A stretch of 64,000 nucleotides of DNA, taken from the NCBI GenBank assembly GCA_011033025.1, contig WFMF01000614.1:1-64000 (forward strand), given 5' to 3'. The notes beneath the pieces were generated by a model. The model did no database searches, had not been told where the DNA came from, and saw only the letters and a program-made list of their open reading frames with translations. How positions within the stretch are numbered: the first letter of the stretch is position 1; each line of letters begins with the position of its first letter. Shown one piece after another: positions 23,669 to 36,617 of this stretch. The stretch comes from Beroe forskalii. Its lineage: Eukaryota; Ctenophora; Nuda; Beroida; Beroidae. A program made the translations under genes and the position numbers.

Positions 23669-26600
23669 CTACATCTGGCTCGTTAGTTCTTGCTCCAACT
23701 CATCCTTCTTTCCTCCCTCCTTCTTCTCAAACAACATGTCAAACTCCTCTAGTGTCTGCGGTAGTTCCTTTCCGGAGGTTTCAGGCACGAAGATGAAAAC
23801 ACCGCAGCAGATGATGGCCAGGACACCTGGGGATGGGAAAGGTTTTTAGAAAAGGTGTGGGGCTATTCGGAGCTATATTGTTATTCGTTTAGGCTTAGAA
23901 CACACTATCCAAATGATTCAAATCCAAAGTTCTGTCCAGAGTAGAATTCTCTTAGTCGGAATCTAAACACTTGCTTGTTTCCTGATCCCAATCCACTGAC
24001 CGACTATGATGTAAGGAGCGTAGGGGGAGATGTTGATCCAGTCTCCAATAAACGGTGCTATCAGAGCTGCTACTCTAGCCGCTGCTGAACCGATGCCTGC
24101 GATATAGGATATGATTTAGACGATGTTTATCAAAAGGAGTTTAAAGTTTTCCAGTTTATAGAGGATTGAATCCTTGAGGATTTACTACTTTCCTTCCATT
24201 CTTCGCGTCACAGTTTCCGAAATTCCGAATCCTTCCTCCCCAATCCCTCATTTTATTTATCAAGAGTTACCTGATCCCAGGTTTCTGATTCTGGTGGGGT
24301 ACATTTCGCTAGAGTAGAGGTAGATAACCGCCCACAGTGAGCCCGCCAATGCCTGATTTTGAGTAAAGCTGAATGTTTGAAGTTTTTAAATTTCTCAGAA
24401 TATTAGTCTAAAGATCTGGGAGTCATCAATGTTATATTGTGTAGCTATGTTGAATATGTTAATAGTATATTTAATGCTATTAACTTATAAAATTAGTGTT
24501 ATGCAGGTCACTTAGTCCCCATGAATATTCCCTCATAAAAGCATATCTTTTGTTCGTAAATTCTCGAGAAAGATTGGGTGAGTTCTGAAGAACTCAAGAA
24601 GATTTTCTGGTCATACAAACCTTATCAGCAAGTGCAAATAACAGATAAATTAAATATTAATTGAATGCTTCAAAGTGTTATGATAAGGGACATGAGCTCT
24701 AAATATCCATTAGAAACTCTTAAAGCTTTATCCACCTACTTTGCCTATCTTCCAAACCTAATCTATCAGCATTTAATGGAAAATTTCATGTTTGGAGGGA
24801 CCCGAAATCTTTCTTGCTAAAACTCTGGAAGCTTGCGCAGTACCATCATTTCACCTACCTTGCCTATGCAGTACATGATCTTCACATTAATCGGGTTCTT
24901 CCAGATTGACACGAACATACAGACACACGCCAGCCCTACGGAAGTCATGAAGGTGTACCGTCTCCCTATCTTCTCCATCAGGAAATACGCTGCAACCCGG
25001 CCTGGAAGTTCAGAGTTTCAGTGTAAAATGAAGTGTTTTGTGGCAGAAAGTGTTGGAGAAACTCGGCCTGAAGAAATGAAGTTTCAGAACGACGATCTTT
25101 TGTTGCAGAACAAGTGATAATTACTCCCTTATATTGAAATTATTGGGCTGCCGGTGTACGATATTTGAGTAATAATGGACCGCTTAGGGTATGGAATTTT
25201 AAAAGTTTGATTCATCGTATTCAAGTAATATACCTGGAAGTTCAGCAAGTCCTAGGATCGCTGCATTTAGGTAGATATCTCCAGCAAGGTACTTGGCACT
25301 GAACCAAAGCATGTAGTACACTAGTGACGTCATGAACCAACCGAACATGTTTATCAGTCCACACCTTGGGGAAAGTTAATTCAAATCGCCTTTTTTGCGC
25401 GGATATGTGAGTTTTCGGGGAAATAGGTGAATTCTTGGTATTAGAAAACTTGATTAAAATGAAGAAGCATCCTGATATACTTACGCGATGAGTCTTGGGT
25501 TTTTGAAGAGGGTAAGTAAGTTGACTTTGGCATCTATATCCTCGTAGAGATGGCAATCCTCCTCAGGCATGGTGTTTCCGTTGGTTTCAGCGACTTTTTT
25601 CAACAACTCCAATGCTTCTTCGTCCTTACCCTTGCTCAGGTAGAATCTCGGAAGATCTTATTTGTAGTTTCGCTTTTAGAAGTCGGGAGATGAGTAAAAG
25701 TTACATCAAATGACAAAATAAACACCTTTTTATCTAAGAAGGATCCTATTTGAATGTTGGTTTTACTCAATTAGTCATTTCTCGTTACCTTGGTGACTCT
25801 GGTATCAGTGAAAAGCACACAGGCAACATGATTGTGGCTGGAAAAGCCAGTGCTATTGCAAACCATTTCCAGGGTTTAAAAGCCACGCCCCAGATCGCTG
25901 CAGCCGACACCCCGACACTTGTTACAAAATTAAACGCCCCTCCGACAGCATTCCGATAGTTAGGGGGCGAATACTCGATCTGAAATTGCGGATCCTGTCT
26001 GTGAACAAACCGCGGTTTTTTTACGTGAATTGAAGGATATTTCTTAGTTGAAATTGAAGTTTCTGCTTGGCTGTTGGGTGAAGCCGAACAGAAACGATCT
26101 GCCGAAGGCTGCCCCATTTCAAGCCGAGTATTCGCCGCTCCTGTATCGGTTCCATGTTGGAGCGGCATTTGATTTTGTAACGACTGGACTGGAAGGTGCG
26201 CTGTGGCGATCAAGAGTTCTTCTTTTGAATCCATCTCCTGGATGGCATGGTGGCTCAACTCAAGGGTAGTGTGCCTGTGTGATTCGCCAATATTTATTTT
26301 ATCAGTTAAATCCATCTCTATTTACCTCGGTGACTCTGGTATGAGGAAGTAACACACCGGCAGCATGATTGTAGCAGGTACAGCTAGTGCTATTGCGAAC
26401 CATTGCCACGGTTTGAAAGCCACGCCCCAGATCGCTGCAGCCGCCATTCCAATGCTGGTTACGAAGTGAAACGCCGTCCCGACACTGTTACGGTACTTTG
26501 GCGGCGAATACTCGACCTGGGATTGAATGGTGTTTCAACGTGCTTTTTCAAGTCCAAGAACATCAAAAACACTTGAATATAGGTACTTGAGGCTTTGAGG

Positions 26601-28747
26601 CTATTTTGAGATGTTTTAGTATTTCAGGGCAGGCTTCAGAATCGAGATTTAAATTTGAAGCGCCATTCAGAACTTACTGCCAGCACGAATCCTATGAGAA
26701 AGAACCCTCCAAAAGCCGCCCCGTCAAAGAATCTGCATGCTAGGTACACGTTGATATCGCGGAAGAAGGGGATGATCCATCCCTGAACTGTGCACATTCC
26801 CAGACTGATCAGGAGGGCCTTTCTGCGTCCTGAAACAGACACAGTTTGTGGTTTTATACTGAGACGAACAGCAGTATCATAATGTGACAAGGCTTGCAAA
26901 TTCTTGCGACAGTATGTTGGAAATGGTTAATTCTTGCCCCAAATTTGCATTAGGCATTGTCATTGTTGATGTTCACACATAAAATGTGTTTTGCCAATAG
27001 CAAATTTGGTGCTTTTGATCCATTAAGTTAAAGGGTCACCTACCTATGTAGTCAGAAAGTCGGCCGTACATCCACACCCCAAAGAAAGCCCCGATGAAGT
27101 AGATGGAAGATATGAAGCTAAACCTCCAGTATTCCGAGCAGGGGAGGTCCATTGAACTTCTTATTGAGTAACTGTGGAAGAAATTGGAGTGAAATTTTAT
27201 AATGTGCATAAATCAACAAGTTCGTGGTGGTGAAATGTTCATTGTTAGACTTAGTTGGGTATCAGTTTTCAGTGAATTAGGTAAATAATATATTATCTAA
27301 ATCAATAAAAAATGACCATGAAAATAACCATAGTCATTTTTCATCGGTTACTAAGCCCTATCTACGGCTAAAATGGTCATTGGTTTAAATTTATTGTTCA
27401 TTGTCCACTGCTATCAATTAGTCATTGGCAAAGTCCAATTCATGGAGAATTCATGGTTACTAAATTCGTCCTATTAAACATCTGTTAAATCTTGAAATAC
27501 CATGAGTTATTGGCATTACGAAAATAATTTAATTTTGGACAAAAATTGGACAAAAATTATTCAATTTTGGACAGGAATTGGACAAAAATATTCACTCCGG
27601 ACTCACTCTTTGTACTTTTCATCGAATGTCCAGTAGATCCCGGAGCCACTTGCTCCATCCAAGTGGTTTGTCTCCAGCTCACCATTGGCGGCAATGTCAC
27701 AGGGCATCTTGTCTTCCACTTTCCTATTTCAGTTCAATTTTATATTTTAATTTAATTTGTTGGCAATCATTGCAATATGTAATCAATTCTGAAGTCAGCA
27801 TTTGAAATCACCCTCAATTTCCTACTATCCGCGGTACACTCCCACTGAGTGATTGACCATCCTGACATCAAATTCAGTTCTACCCCAGCCTCCATTGTAT
27901 CAGTATCATTCCAACATTCATCCTAAATTAAAAAAAGACTTGAGCTAATGAGCTACTCGGTGATTAAATCCCTGATCATCCTCATTTCAATCATTTCTTG
28001 AATTACTCACGTGCATCCCAGAGCCAAGCCTTGCACAGTGCACTCCCACTGTGTGACTGACTTGGCAGCGAACAGGTCAAAGAGAATACGCCACGCCACC
28101 ACACAGGCCAGGAAGAACATCAGCAGGATCAGCCTGATCTGTACAGTGTACAGGGTGGGGGAGGGTTACTATGGTGATTGTAGGCGGGGGTGTCATTGTC
28201 TGATCTAGATTTGATGACCGATGGGGTGCGAATAATGTTTTGTCAACCACCCCAAATTCTTTTTAAACTTTTAATTGAATTTTGGCCCCAAAAATATTTT
28301 AACGCATCCAATTCATTTTAGTTTGATGTTTCACTTGATGTTCAACGTTAATAACTGATCTGAAACTTGCCAATTCCACCAAACTGAGTGAGGACCTCAT
28401 CAATCTTGTACCTGAAATATGGAGCTACTTAGGAGTGCAAATTAGGTTTTTAAGATGTGGTTTAGAATCTACTGATTGCTGCTTTTTCGGACAATCTTGG
28501 AATTAATCTTGATGGAACCAAAATAGAACGCATCCGATGGAACATTTCTGTACCATGTTTTCTTCTCATCATCCACTTTATCCGCTGAACTAGAGATTGT
28601 TCCATATTTTGATCTTCTCTCTTCATTTTCTTCCTTTTCTTCTGCAACTTCTCCTCTTCTTTCTTCTTCTCCTTCTGACAAATTACTCAGAGGTTCGTGA
28701 TGATTGATCAAATCGTAACTCATCACGATTACGGAGCTGATCACCAT
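23669..28747 (-). CDS. SLC22-like organic ion transporter with alternative exon pair
   Basis: A plasma-membrane MFS carrier of the organic cation/anion type. Exons: 28473-28747 (Met at 28747 or 28723; acidic N-terminus), 28356-28411 ([12 protein letters not shown]), about 28050-28138 (TM1), an extracellular-loop exon near 27850-27930, 27607-27723, 27044-27171, 26678-26829, then either 26326-26516 or 25789-25979, then 25485-25646, 25234-25364, 24859-25001, 24271-24352, 24001-24096 and 23669-23826. Family hallmarks: [67 protein letters not shown] and the tail [16 protein letters not shown]. Phases match at all junctions from 27723 to the stop. The three junctions around TM1 and the first loop are uncertain; in particular 28356|28138 is off by one base. 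The substrate is unknown. Confidence 0.9.
25789..25979 (-). CDS. Alternative exon copy B of the SLC22-like gene
   Basis: 191 nt, acceptor atttcag, donor gtaacg. It encodes 63 residues plus two bases, from [14 protein letters not shown] to LIPESPR, covering the membrane segments just before the large central loop. It aligns with copy A (26326-26516) over its whole length with no gaps: same length, same phases, about 52 of 64 residues identical by my count. Because 191 is not a multiple of three, including both or neither would break the frame. Confidence 0.9.
26123..26187 (+). pseudogene. Inverted partial relic of the alternative exon
   Basis: On the plus strand, opposite to the host gene, this segment reads [20 protein letters not shown]. 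It aligns with the first about 21 codons of the two alternative exons ([20 protein letters not shown]). It lies in the intron between them, has no matching splice sites in its own orientation, and in the host transcript is antisense to the start of both exons, so it could pair with either. Confidence 0.8.
26326..26516 (-). CDS. Alternative exon copy A of the SLC22-like gene
   Basis: 191 nt, acceptor tcccag, donor gtaaat. It encodes [14 protein letters not shown] to LIPESPR. In the transcript it precedes copy B. Substitutions relative to B fall mostly within the two predicted membrane helices (for example N/H, V/M, S/A, K/Q, F/V, S/F), which could tune substrate choice. Confidence 0.9.
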
Positions 28748-31700
28748 CAGACCATTTTTAGCTTTGGGCTATTATCAGGAGTTTGAATCTGAGAACAGTA
28801 ATTTAATATAGAAACGGACTGTGTTAAGGTTCAAACAAAACTCTACCATCAACCTTAGACAGTCCAAAGCCCACATATTTTGATAATAATTTAAATCACT
28901 ACCGATGCAGTTGCGAATTGCGATACAAAAAGGTAACTAATTGATTGTTTTTTCAGAAAAACACGCTGAGAAATTGTGGCATTTGAACAACAGAGAGGAT
29001 AGTTTGACTAAAGTTAACTCAAACACTACACGCCGCTGACAGCTCCAGGCTTACAACTGATAATGAGACAGTACTGTTCTTCGATTATAAACAAGGTAAC
29101 TAAACGATGAATACAGCTTCCTTTTGTTTGTCACGCGCGCCCAATATGTGGAAAACATAGCCTTGTATACTCAATACTGGTGTACTGACTATTGCAAATT
29201 TCTAGAAGGAATGACACAGAATATTGTACAGGTACCAACCTATCATCTTGTCATGTAAGCTTGTAAGCTAGTAAACCTAACTATTGCAAATGTCTACAAG
29301 CAACGAATCTTGATTCAATAGACTCGCAATATACACGTAGGTACCTATCGTCTTGTCATGTAAGTAAGCATAATAATGACTTGTTCAAAAGTTTTTAAGT
29401 TGTTGATTTGTACAATGTCGACTTCACAATATAACACAACATATACCTCCCTAGGCTCACGAGACACGAAACATCTCTTGCTGGAACCCAGGAAGATTGG
29501 ATTTGAAATCTGAAAGCTTCGCTGAGACAACTAACAATAGTCAGCAGTTAATATAGCCAGGTAAATCTGTTATTGTATATATTTTGTAGGAGAAATTACA
29601 TGATGAAATACAAATTACGACTGTAAACCGATTCTATACAATCAATTGCGGTGTTTTCGAGAGGGAAACTTTTGACAAAGAGTAGAAATATTGAGACCTG
29701 AGCTGTGAGTGCAGGTGTGCAGAGGGCAAAACAAGTACTTCCTTATTTTCTTATTCGTGCATTTGTAAATTTCCAGTGGTATAGAGGGTGTGAACACGTT
29801 TGCAAGATCAAATTTCAAGGAATCCGAGATGGAATCTTGGATTAGAGGACAAAAACAATATTAGCACCCAATAAAGACACAAATATGTTGAATGAGATCG
29901 ATTATTTGAGATCGATCATATTATAATCAATAGGCGATAATTATTAATTACCCTGTTCAGTGAATTGGTACGAAAAACTGAAAATTGGTGGCAGGAAATT
30001 GAGATTTTGAATCATTCGACCTCATTACACAACACCTACATTGAAAGATTGAATTGAGGTTCTTACGTATCACCTATAGTTCTAGATTGACTCTCAACAG
30101 GGTGCTTATCACTGGCTTTTGAATCTTTTTAAAGTTGTGTGAATTTTGTCTGCACCCAGGTACCCCAACCGTTCCTAAGTTCCATCATTCATGTGAATCT
30201 TTATTCTTTATGAAACCTCATAAACCGGTGAATGACCCAGGAATAAATTGTGAAATGAATGAAATTTGGAACAGCATCAGTACAATATCTTGTGTAGGTA
30301 TAGAACGAAGATTGCAGAATGAAAGTATGAATATTGTCACTCACTTTCCTTTCAGAGATATCTTGTCCTCGCCTTTATCTTTTTCTTCATCAGGGTCCAT
30401 TCTATTTCTAAACTTCGAATCTTAAAACTAGAGTCACAAAACGCTTTGAAATAATTATAGCAAAACAATAGTATCAATTATGGCAATTTACATCGACTGA
30501 GTTGAGGTTCCGAACAGCTGTTGTGTCAAATGTTGGTTTACACAAATTGTGAAACTTTCTCAACACAAACCTAGATTACCCATAGAATCCCGGAATCGAC
30601 TTGACATTAACCAATCAGTGTGCGAGTTGACGGTCAACACGCGCACTGATTGGTCAGATAGGTCAAATGGAACAAGGAACTCTGAGAATGTCAGAATCAA
30701 CTTTCAGCTCACTGTAACCAGTGCCACTCCTTCACAAAAGTTTAACGGGAGGATTAAGGCCCAAAGTGAGGAAGAATTTTTTTAGCAGCAAAATTTTCAA
30801 AGATTTGGAAAAAATCCAACAAAATTTGGTGATGAGTAGTGGAAGAATTGAGAAATTGTCATGTCTTTTGAGATGTGCTATGTGGTCTATAGTACATCTC
30901 TAAAAGAGATGAAAATTTAACAATTCTTCCAAATTAAGAAATCAAGAAATCCAAGGATCACCTTCGCTTTTCCGGGATCATCTTCTGTTCACCGGAGGCA
31001 GAAAACTTCACCTAAAGAGCCAAAAGGGAATATTTTTTTGGTAAACCTGAAGATTGTCAGTTGCAAAAGTCAGAAACAGTGCAACTTTGGAAACGAAACA
31101 CAATCCCCGCAGAGCAGAGTCCAGCTACATCCTCTTTCTGATGATCATGTGTTTTTACATTGTGGCACAGAATTTAATTGGATTTAATCGAATTTCGGTC
31201 AAAATAAGAATTGTTCTCACGCCATGGACGTTCGCAATTTGAATGTTTTTGCAGTAAACAGGTGATCGTCTTACAAATTCTAACAACCATTTAGTTTGGA
31301 TGATAAATACATGTTACGAAATGAAACATGAAACTTCTCTGTAGTTAAGATGAAACCAGATGGTCCATGGTTTTGACTTTCGCTGAAAATCTTTGGTAAT
31401 CTTCCAACACTAATATCACTTAAACGGTTTCAGATTTAGGGCTCGTCTACCAGGATCAATTCCCGATCAAGAAAGTAACTTACTAAACATCTAGATTAAA
31501 TTTAAATTTAATTTAACTTTTACTTTTACTACGATCAATTTTAGAATCAAGGGAAGAAGTAGGCAATTTGCCCTTAACTCTCCATACATTCCCTCTACCC
31601 AATACCCATATAAGCATGTAATACCTCTCGAATCTCGATGCAAGAGTTTCCATTCCGAAACGGAATTTAAGTTGAAAACCAACTTAAATAAAAAGTTATT

Positions 31701-31847
31701 TCCATATTCACACCACAATTTTGACTTAATTCCGTTTTTGACTTCAGTTTGTTTCGGGACGGACCCCCAAAACCCTCACTTTGTTATCATCATGAACTTT
31801 ATTTGAAAAAAGAATGAAAGAAGTGTTTTTGGTATTGAATTAGTATC
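28748..31847. other. Intergenic/5' region with weak candidate first exons
   Basis: On the minus strand an ATG at 30399-30401 opens MDPDEEKDKGEDKISLKGK and runs into a good donor (gtgagt at about 30343). A possible next exon lies at about 29450-29510 (acceptor ctttcag, donor gtatat), in compatible phase. These could be upstream exons of the SLC22-like gene or a separate small gene. Another candidate (about 30960-31011, VKFSASGEQKMIPEKRR) has acceptor ctttag. All are weak. The rest is AT-rich with no genes seen. Confidence 0.35.
30601..30666. repeat. Short foldback element, copy 2
   Basis: Left arm ttgacattaaccaatcagtg and right arm cactgattggtcagataggt are inverted around a GC-richer loop with cgcgc. 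It is the same element as at 14166-14229. Confidence 0.8.
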
Positions 31848-32042
31848 ATGAAAATGAATTATAATTTCACATCCAAAATAATTTCCAATACCGAAATCTT
31901 TTTATGCTTGCATCTAAAAACCAATATTCAAGTAGAATGAAAGAAAAAAAGTAGAACCCTTTTATCTCTAACAAATCTAAAAGTTGAGTGTCCTTTAAAA
32001 GTTATATAATCCCCAATCCTAAGCTCTTTAAAACTCCACACA

Positions 32043-34095
32043 TTACTCCACCACTGAGACAGAGATGGGATCGGAAGTTACAGTTTCTCCGTTTTGCTCC
32101 ATGGTCAGCACCCAGTCACCAACAGCTCGATCCTTGTTTTTCTTCCACACTCCGACCCTCCGGAAAAGGAAGCCCCCCTCCCTGTCTTTCTTAGCATTTT
32201 GGCAGTTCTCCAGGGATCCCTCTTCAGCTACCTGGGAGTAGGATATTTCTTGTCAGGAATATATTCATCTTATCCTTTCCCCTTAAATTTAACCTTATAA
32301 CCCTAATCTTTGCTATGCTCGGAAATATTACAAAGTGTCTTGAGATGAAATCTTCGTTTCCCTTATACCTGGCAGATGCTGGCCTTCAACTTCTTGGTCT
32401 TTAGCACGGTCTCCCCAGCACTGTCAGTGACAGTCCAGGAAACGTAGCATTTCTCTCCGACAGAGCAGGATTTGGTGGTGAACCGCGGGGTGATGGTCAG
32501 ATCTTCATCCTCAGTGTCAATACTCAGTTCCTCGGCGGCTGGGTCTGGGGAAATAAGGGGGAAATGTTATAGTGCTCTGCTGGAGCTAAATTTTATTAAT
32601 TTAGGATTAATCTGAAGGTTGCGGCTTGAGGTGGCTTTAGGCCATTCCAACACAAGTTATACGAGAATCAAAGCTGTTGCTTGTCCTATTTCAGGCATCT
32701 TAAACTTTTCTTTTTACTACTTTAAACTTTATTTAACTACTTCTTTACTACTTATTTTACTACTTCTTTACTACTTTTTTACTACTTTCTTTACTACTTC
32801 TTTACTAATTTTCCTACTTTTTCACTACTTTTTCACTACTATTTTTCCTACTTCTGAAGTTCTGACTACTTCCCCCACCTACCGCAGTCTGCTCTCCTGA
32901 GATAAGAGCTCCTAGTGTCGTCCCTCAGAGAAGCTACCTTCGGCACATACTCATCCCACCCCTCATCTCCCTTGTTAACCACATCGTACGTCCAGGAGTC
33001 ACACAGCTCACAGATATCACGGCTGTAGGGCGAGTCAGAAATATATATTGCATAGAATTGGGGAGATTTTTTGAAAAATTTTGAATTGCAAAAAATTTGA
33101 AATTGCAAAAAATGATAATTTTGAATTAGACAGTTCACAGATATCATGGCTGTAGTGGAGGGAAAGTTAGAATTATCGGGTAAATATTGAAAACGGATAC
33201 GATTCTATGAAAACAAGAATGGTGCTCGTTTTCTCTAACTTCGAGGAGCGCTTGGCAGGGGAAAATACGGTTAAAAAGTAAAAGATCTTACTCCTCATAA
33301 CATCGGATGCCGGTACAGCGATCCACTGTGTTGCACAGTTCAGTAGCGGCTTGGGCTGCTGAGTCGTGGTTTCCTGTGTTGTAGACCACGTCGTGAATGA
33401 AGTTCCTGTGAAATGTATGGATCGTGTGATATCGAAAATTGTCAATCTCGGCTGACACCTCGTGTGATAATTTTCGACATCACACTCCCAATCGTTTGTT
33501 ATTCGTACAATATGCATTCCAGTGGCACCAGCCAAGGACTTTCAATCATTTTACCGATTTCCGTTTCACCAGGTTGTTACTCTCATATAAAAGATTCTCT
33601 CTGGCTAAAGTCATTGATGTAATTCATTGATTTCACTGCAATCAATAGATTAATAATGCTTGATTTATAGCTCGATTTGTTCCATGATTTACATTCTCTG
33701 ACTTTACTAATTCTGCCCCCAATTAAAAGGAATACACATCCCACCTGTTCTCATCTTTAATCCTCCATTTCATGAAGTATGTCTCCACCTTGTCGTAGCA
33801 TGGGAACTGAGCAGCTGCCAAACCTGCGATGGAGGGTTAGAGATGTGTTGAGAGATCATCCTGAAATGTTGGGTAAATAACAACCCTAACCTCGGTAGTT
33901 TGTGGAGAGCGTTATTGTCAAGCCAAGTAATAAAAGTTTAACTTAGCATGAATTAACTGTCCTCTGATTTTTCTCCTCTCTTTTTCTCCTCTCAAAGAAT
34001 GAAATTTTGCGTGAGGAGAATTTTGGTTGAATATCTAAGCTAAGGTTACTCTACTCACCGAGGAAAGCCGCGAAAATTATCAGAGATTTTGACAT
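32043..34095 (-). CDS. Secreted cysteine-rich protein, tandem copy 1 (unknown family)
   Basis: Exons 34059-34095, 33745-33823, 33292-33405, 32883-33022, 32369-32544 and 32043-32231 total 735 nt, giving 244 aa. All junctions are in phase. A signal peptide (MSKSLIIFAAFLGLAAA) is followed by a mature chain with about 11 Cys. Landmarks: FPCYDKVETYFMKWR near the start, a middle with CTGIRCYE and DICELCDSW, and a C-terminal half (SCSVGEKCYVSWTVTD ... VGDWVLTMEQNGETV ... SVVE) with the alternating pattern of a beta-sandwich. I recognise no named family. Copy-specific residues include Leu in TELCNTV, Glu in VAEEGS and Asp in KNKDRAV. It is the copy furthest from the visible promoter. Confidence 0.88.
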
Positions 34096-34551
34096 CTTTT
34101 ACTGAGTTACTGCCTAGAAATATAATAGAGAAGTTAAAGACATCAATTAATGTACTCAAGTTTGTCGAGTTGTGATGCAATCAAGTGAAGGAAAATTCCC
34201 ACGAACATTATGGAAGAATTGAAAGAATAACAGTGGGATTTGAGTATCCACAACTTGAAAACCAAATCTGGAATAGAAATATTCAGTTGAAGGGGAAAAG
34301 CAGTGAAATGGCAGGGAGATTTCCTGTGCAGGAAAAGCGTTTTTGGCAGTGAAAAAGTATTATGAAAATAAATTATTATTTCACATCCAAAATAATTTCC
34401 AATACCAAAACTTTTATGCTTGCATCTAAAAACCAATATTCAAGTAGAACGAAAGAAAAAAGTAAAACCCTTTTATCTCTAACAAATCTAAAAGTTGAGT
34501 GTCCTTTAAAAGTTATAATCCTCAATCCTAAGCTCTTTAAAACTCCACATA

Positions 34552-36617
34552 TTACTCCACCACTGAGACAGAAATAGGATCGGAAGTTACAGTTTCTCCG
34601 TTTTGCTCCATGGTCAGCACCCAGTCACCAACGGCTCGATACTTGTTTTTCTTCCACACTCCGACCCTCCGGAAAAGGAAGCCCCCCTCCCTGTCTTTCT
34701 TAGCATTTTGGCAGTTCTCCAGGGATCCATCTTCAGCTACCTGGGAGTAGGATATTTCTTGTCAGGAATATATTCATCTTCCTTTCCCCTTAAATTTAAC
34801 CTTAACCCTAACCTTTGCTATGCTCGGAAATATTGCGAGATCAAGTGTCTTGAGATGAAATCTCCGTTTCCCTTATACCTGGCAGATGCTGGCCTTCAAC
34901 TTCTTGGTCTTCAGCACGGTCTCCCCAGCACTGTCAGTGACAGTCCAGGAAACGTAGCATTTCTCTCCGACAGAGCAGGATTTGGTGGTGAACCGCGGGG
35001 TGACGGTCAGATCCTCATCCTCAGTGTCAATACTTAGTTCCTCAGCGGCTGGGTCTGGGGAAATAGGGGGTAAATGTTATAGTGCTCTGCTGGAGCTAAA
35101 TTTAGATTAGTTTAGGATTAATCTGAAGGTTGCGGCTTGAGGTGGCTTTAGGCCATTCCAACACAAGTAATACAAGAATCAAAGCTGTCGCTTGCCCTAT
35201 TTCAGGCATCTTAAACTTTACTTTTTACTACTTTAAACTTTATTAAACTACATCTTTACTAATTTTCCTACTTTCTTTACTACTATTTCACTACTATTTT
35301 TACTACTTCTGAAGTTCTGACTCCCCCACTTACCGCAGTCTGCTCTCCTGAGATAAGAGCTCCTAGTGTCGTCCCTCAGAGAAGCTACCTTCGGCACATA
35401 CGCATCCCACCCCTCATCTCCCTTGTTAACCACATCGTACGTCCAGGAGTCACACAGCTCACAGATATCACGGCTGTAGGGGGAGTTAGAAATATATATC
35501 ACGGCTGTAGGGGGAGTTAGAATTAGATATCACGGCTGTAGGGGGAGTTAGAAATATATATTGCATATAATTGGGGAGGGTTTTGAAAAAAATTGAATTG
35601 CAAAAAAAATTGAAATTGCAAAAAAATGATGATTTTGAATTACACAAGTCACAGATATCATGGCTGTAGTGGAGGGAAAGTTAGAATTATTGGGTAAATA
35701 TTGAAAACGGATAAGATTTTATGGAAACAAGAATGGCGCTCGTTTTCTCTAACTTCGAGGAGCGCTTGGCAGGGAAAATCCGGTAAAAAAGTAAAAGATC
35801 TTACTCCTCATAACATCGGATGCCGGTACAGCGATCCACTGTGTTGCACTGTTCAGTAGCGGCTTGGGCTGCTGAGTCGTGGCTTCCTGTGTTGTAGACC
35901 ACTTCGTGGATGAAGTTCCTGTGTGATGTATGGATCGTGTGATATCGAAAATTGTCAATCTCGGCTGACGCCTCGTGTGATAATTTTCGACATCACACTC
36001 CCATTCGTTTGTTAATCGTACAATATGCATTTCAGTGGAACAGGGCACCAGCCAAGGACTTTCAATCATTTTACCGGTTACCGTTTAAACAGGTTGTTAC
36101 TCTCTTGTAAAAGATATTCTCTAAAATCATTCATAAAATTCATTGATTTCACCGCAATCAATAGATTTATATAACTTGATTTATAGCTTGATGTTTCATG
36201 ATTTACATTCTCTGACTACATTAATTCTGCCCCAATCAAAAGGACCACACATCCCACCTGTTCTCATCTTTAATCCTCCATTTCATGAAGTATGTCTCCA
36301 CCTTGTCGTAACATGGGAACTGAGCAGCAGACAAACCTGCGATGGAGGGTTAGAGATGTGTTGAGAGATCATCCTGAAATGTTGGGTAATTAATAACCCC
36401 AAACCTTGGTAGTTTGTGGAGAATGTTATTGACAAGCCAAGTAATAAAAGTTTAATTTGGCCCAAATTAACTGACCTTTGATTTAACCGGTCTCAATTTA
36501 ACCCTTTTTGCTCATCTCAAAGAATGAAATTTGGCGTGAGGAGAAATTTGGTTGAATAATGAATATTTAATGTTACTCACCAAGGAAAGCCGCGAAAATT
36601 ATCAGAGATTTCGACAT
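34552..36617 (-). CDS. Secreted cysteine-rich protein, tandem copy 2
   Basis: Exons 36581-36617, 36258-36336, 35805-35918, 35334-35473, 34879-35054 and 34552-34740: the same lengths and phases as copy 1, 244 aa. Differences read directly: start of the mature part GLSAAQFPCY (Ser for Ala), HEVVYNTGSHD, TEQCNTV (Gln where copy 1 has Leu and copy 3 Lys), WDAYVPK, VAEDGS, KNKYRAV. The acceptor of its fourth exon is followed upstream by extra near-copies of the same acceptor (see 35464-35562). No TATA box is seen upstream, but an acceptor-like ttctag just before the ATG is kept. Confidence 0.88.
35464..35562 (-). repeat. Tandemly repeated 3' splice site in copy 2
   Basis: The acceptor region of exon 4 (plus strand atatcacggctgtaggggga, then gttagaa) is present three times in a row. 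On the minus strand each unit offers a ccctacag acceptor followed by ccgtgatat. Copy 3 has two units (38034-38095) and copy 1 has one. Confidence 0.9.

Noticed and set aside
34143..34436. 97-aa minus-strand frame between tandem copies 1 and 2
   Set aside because: Lies in the inter-gene spacer, not preserved in the other units, no signal or domain.
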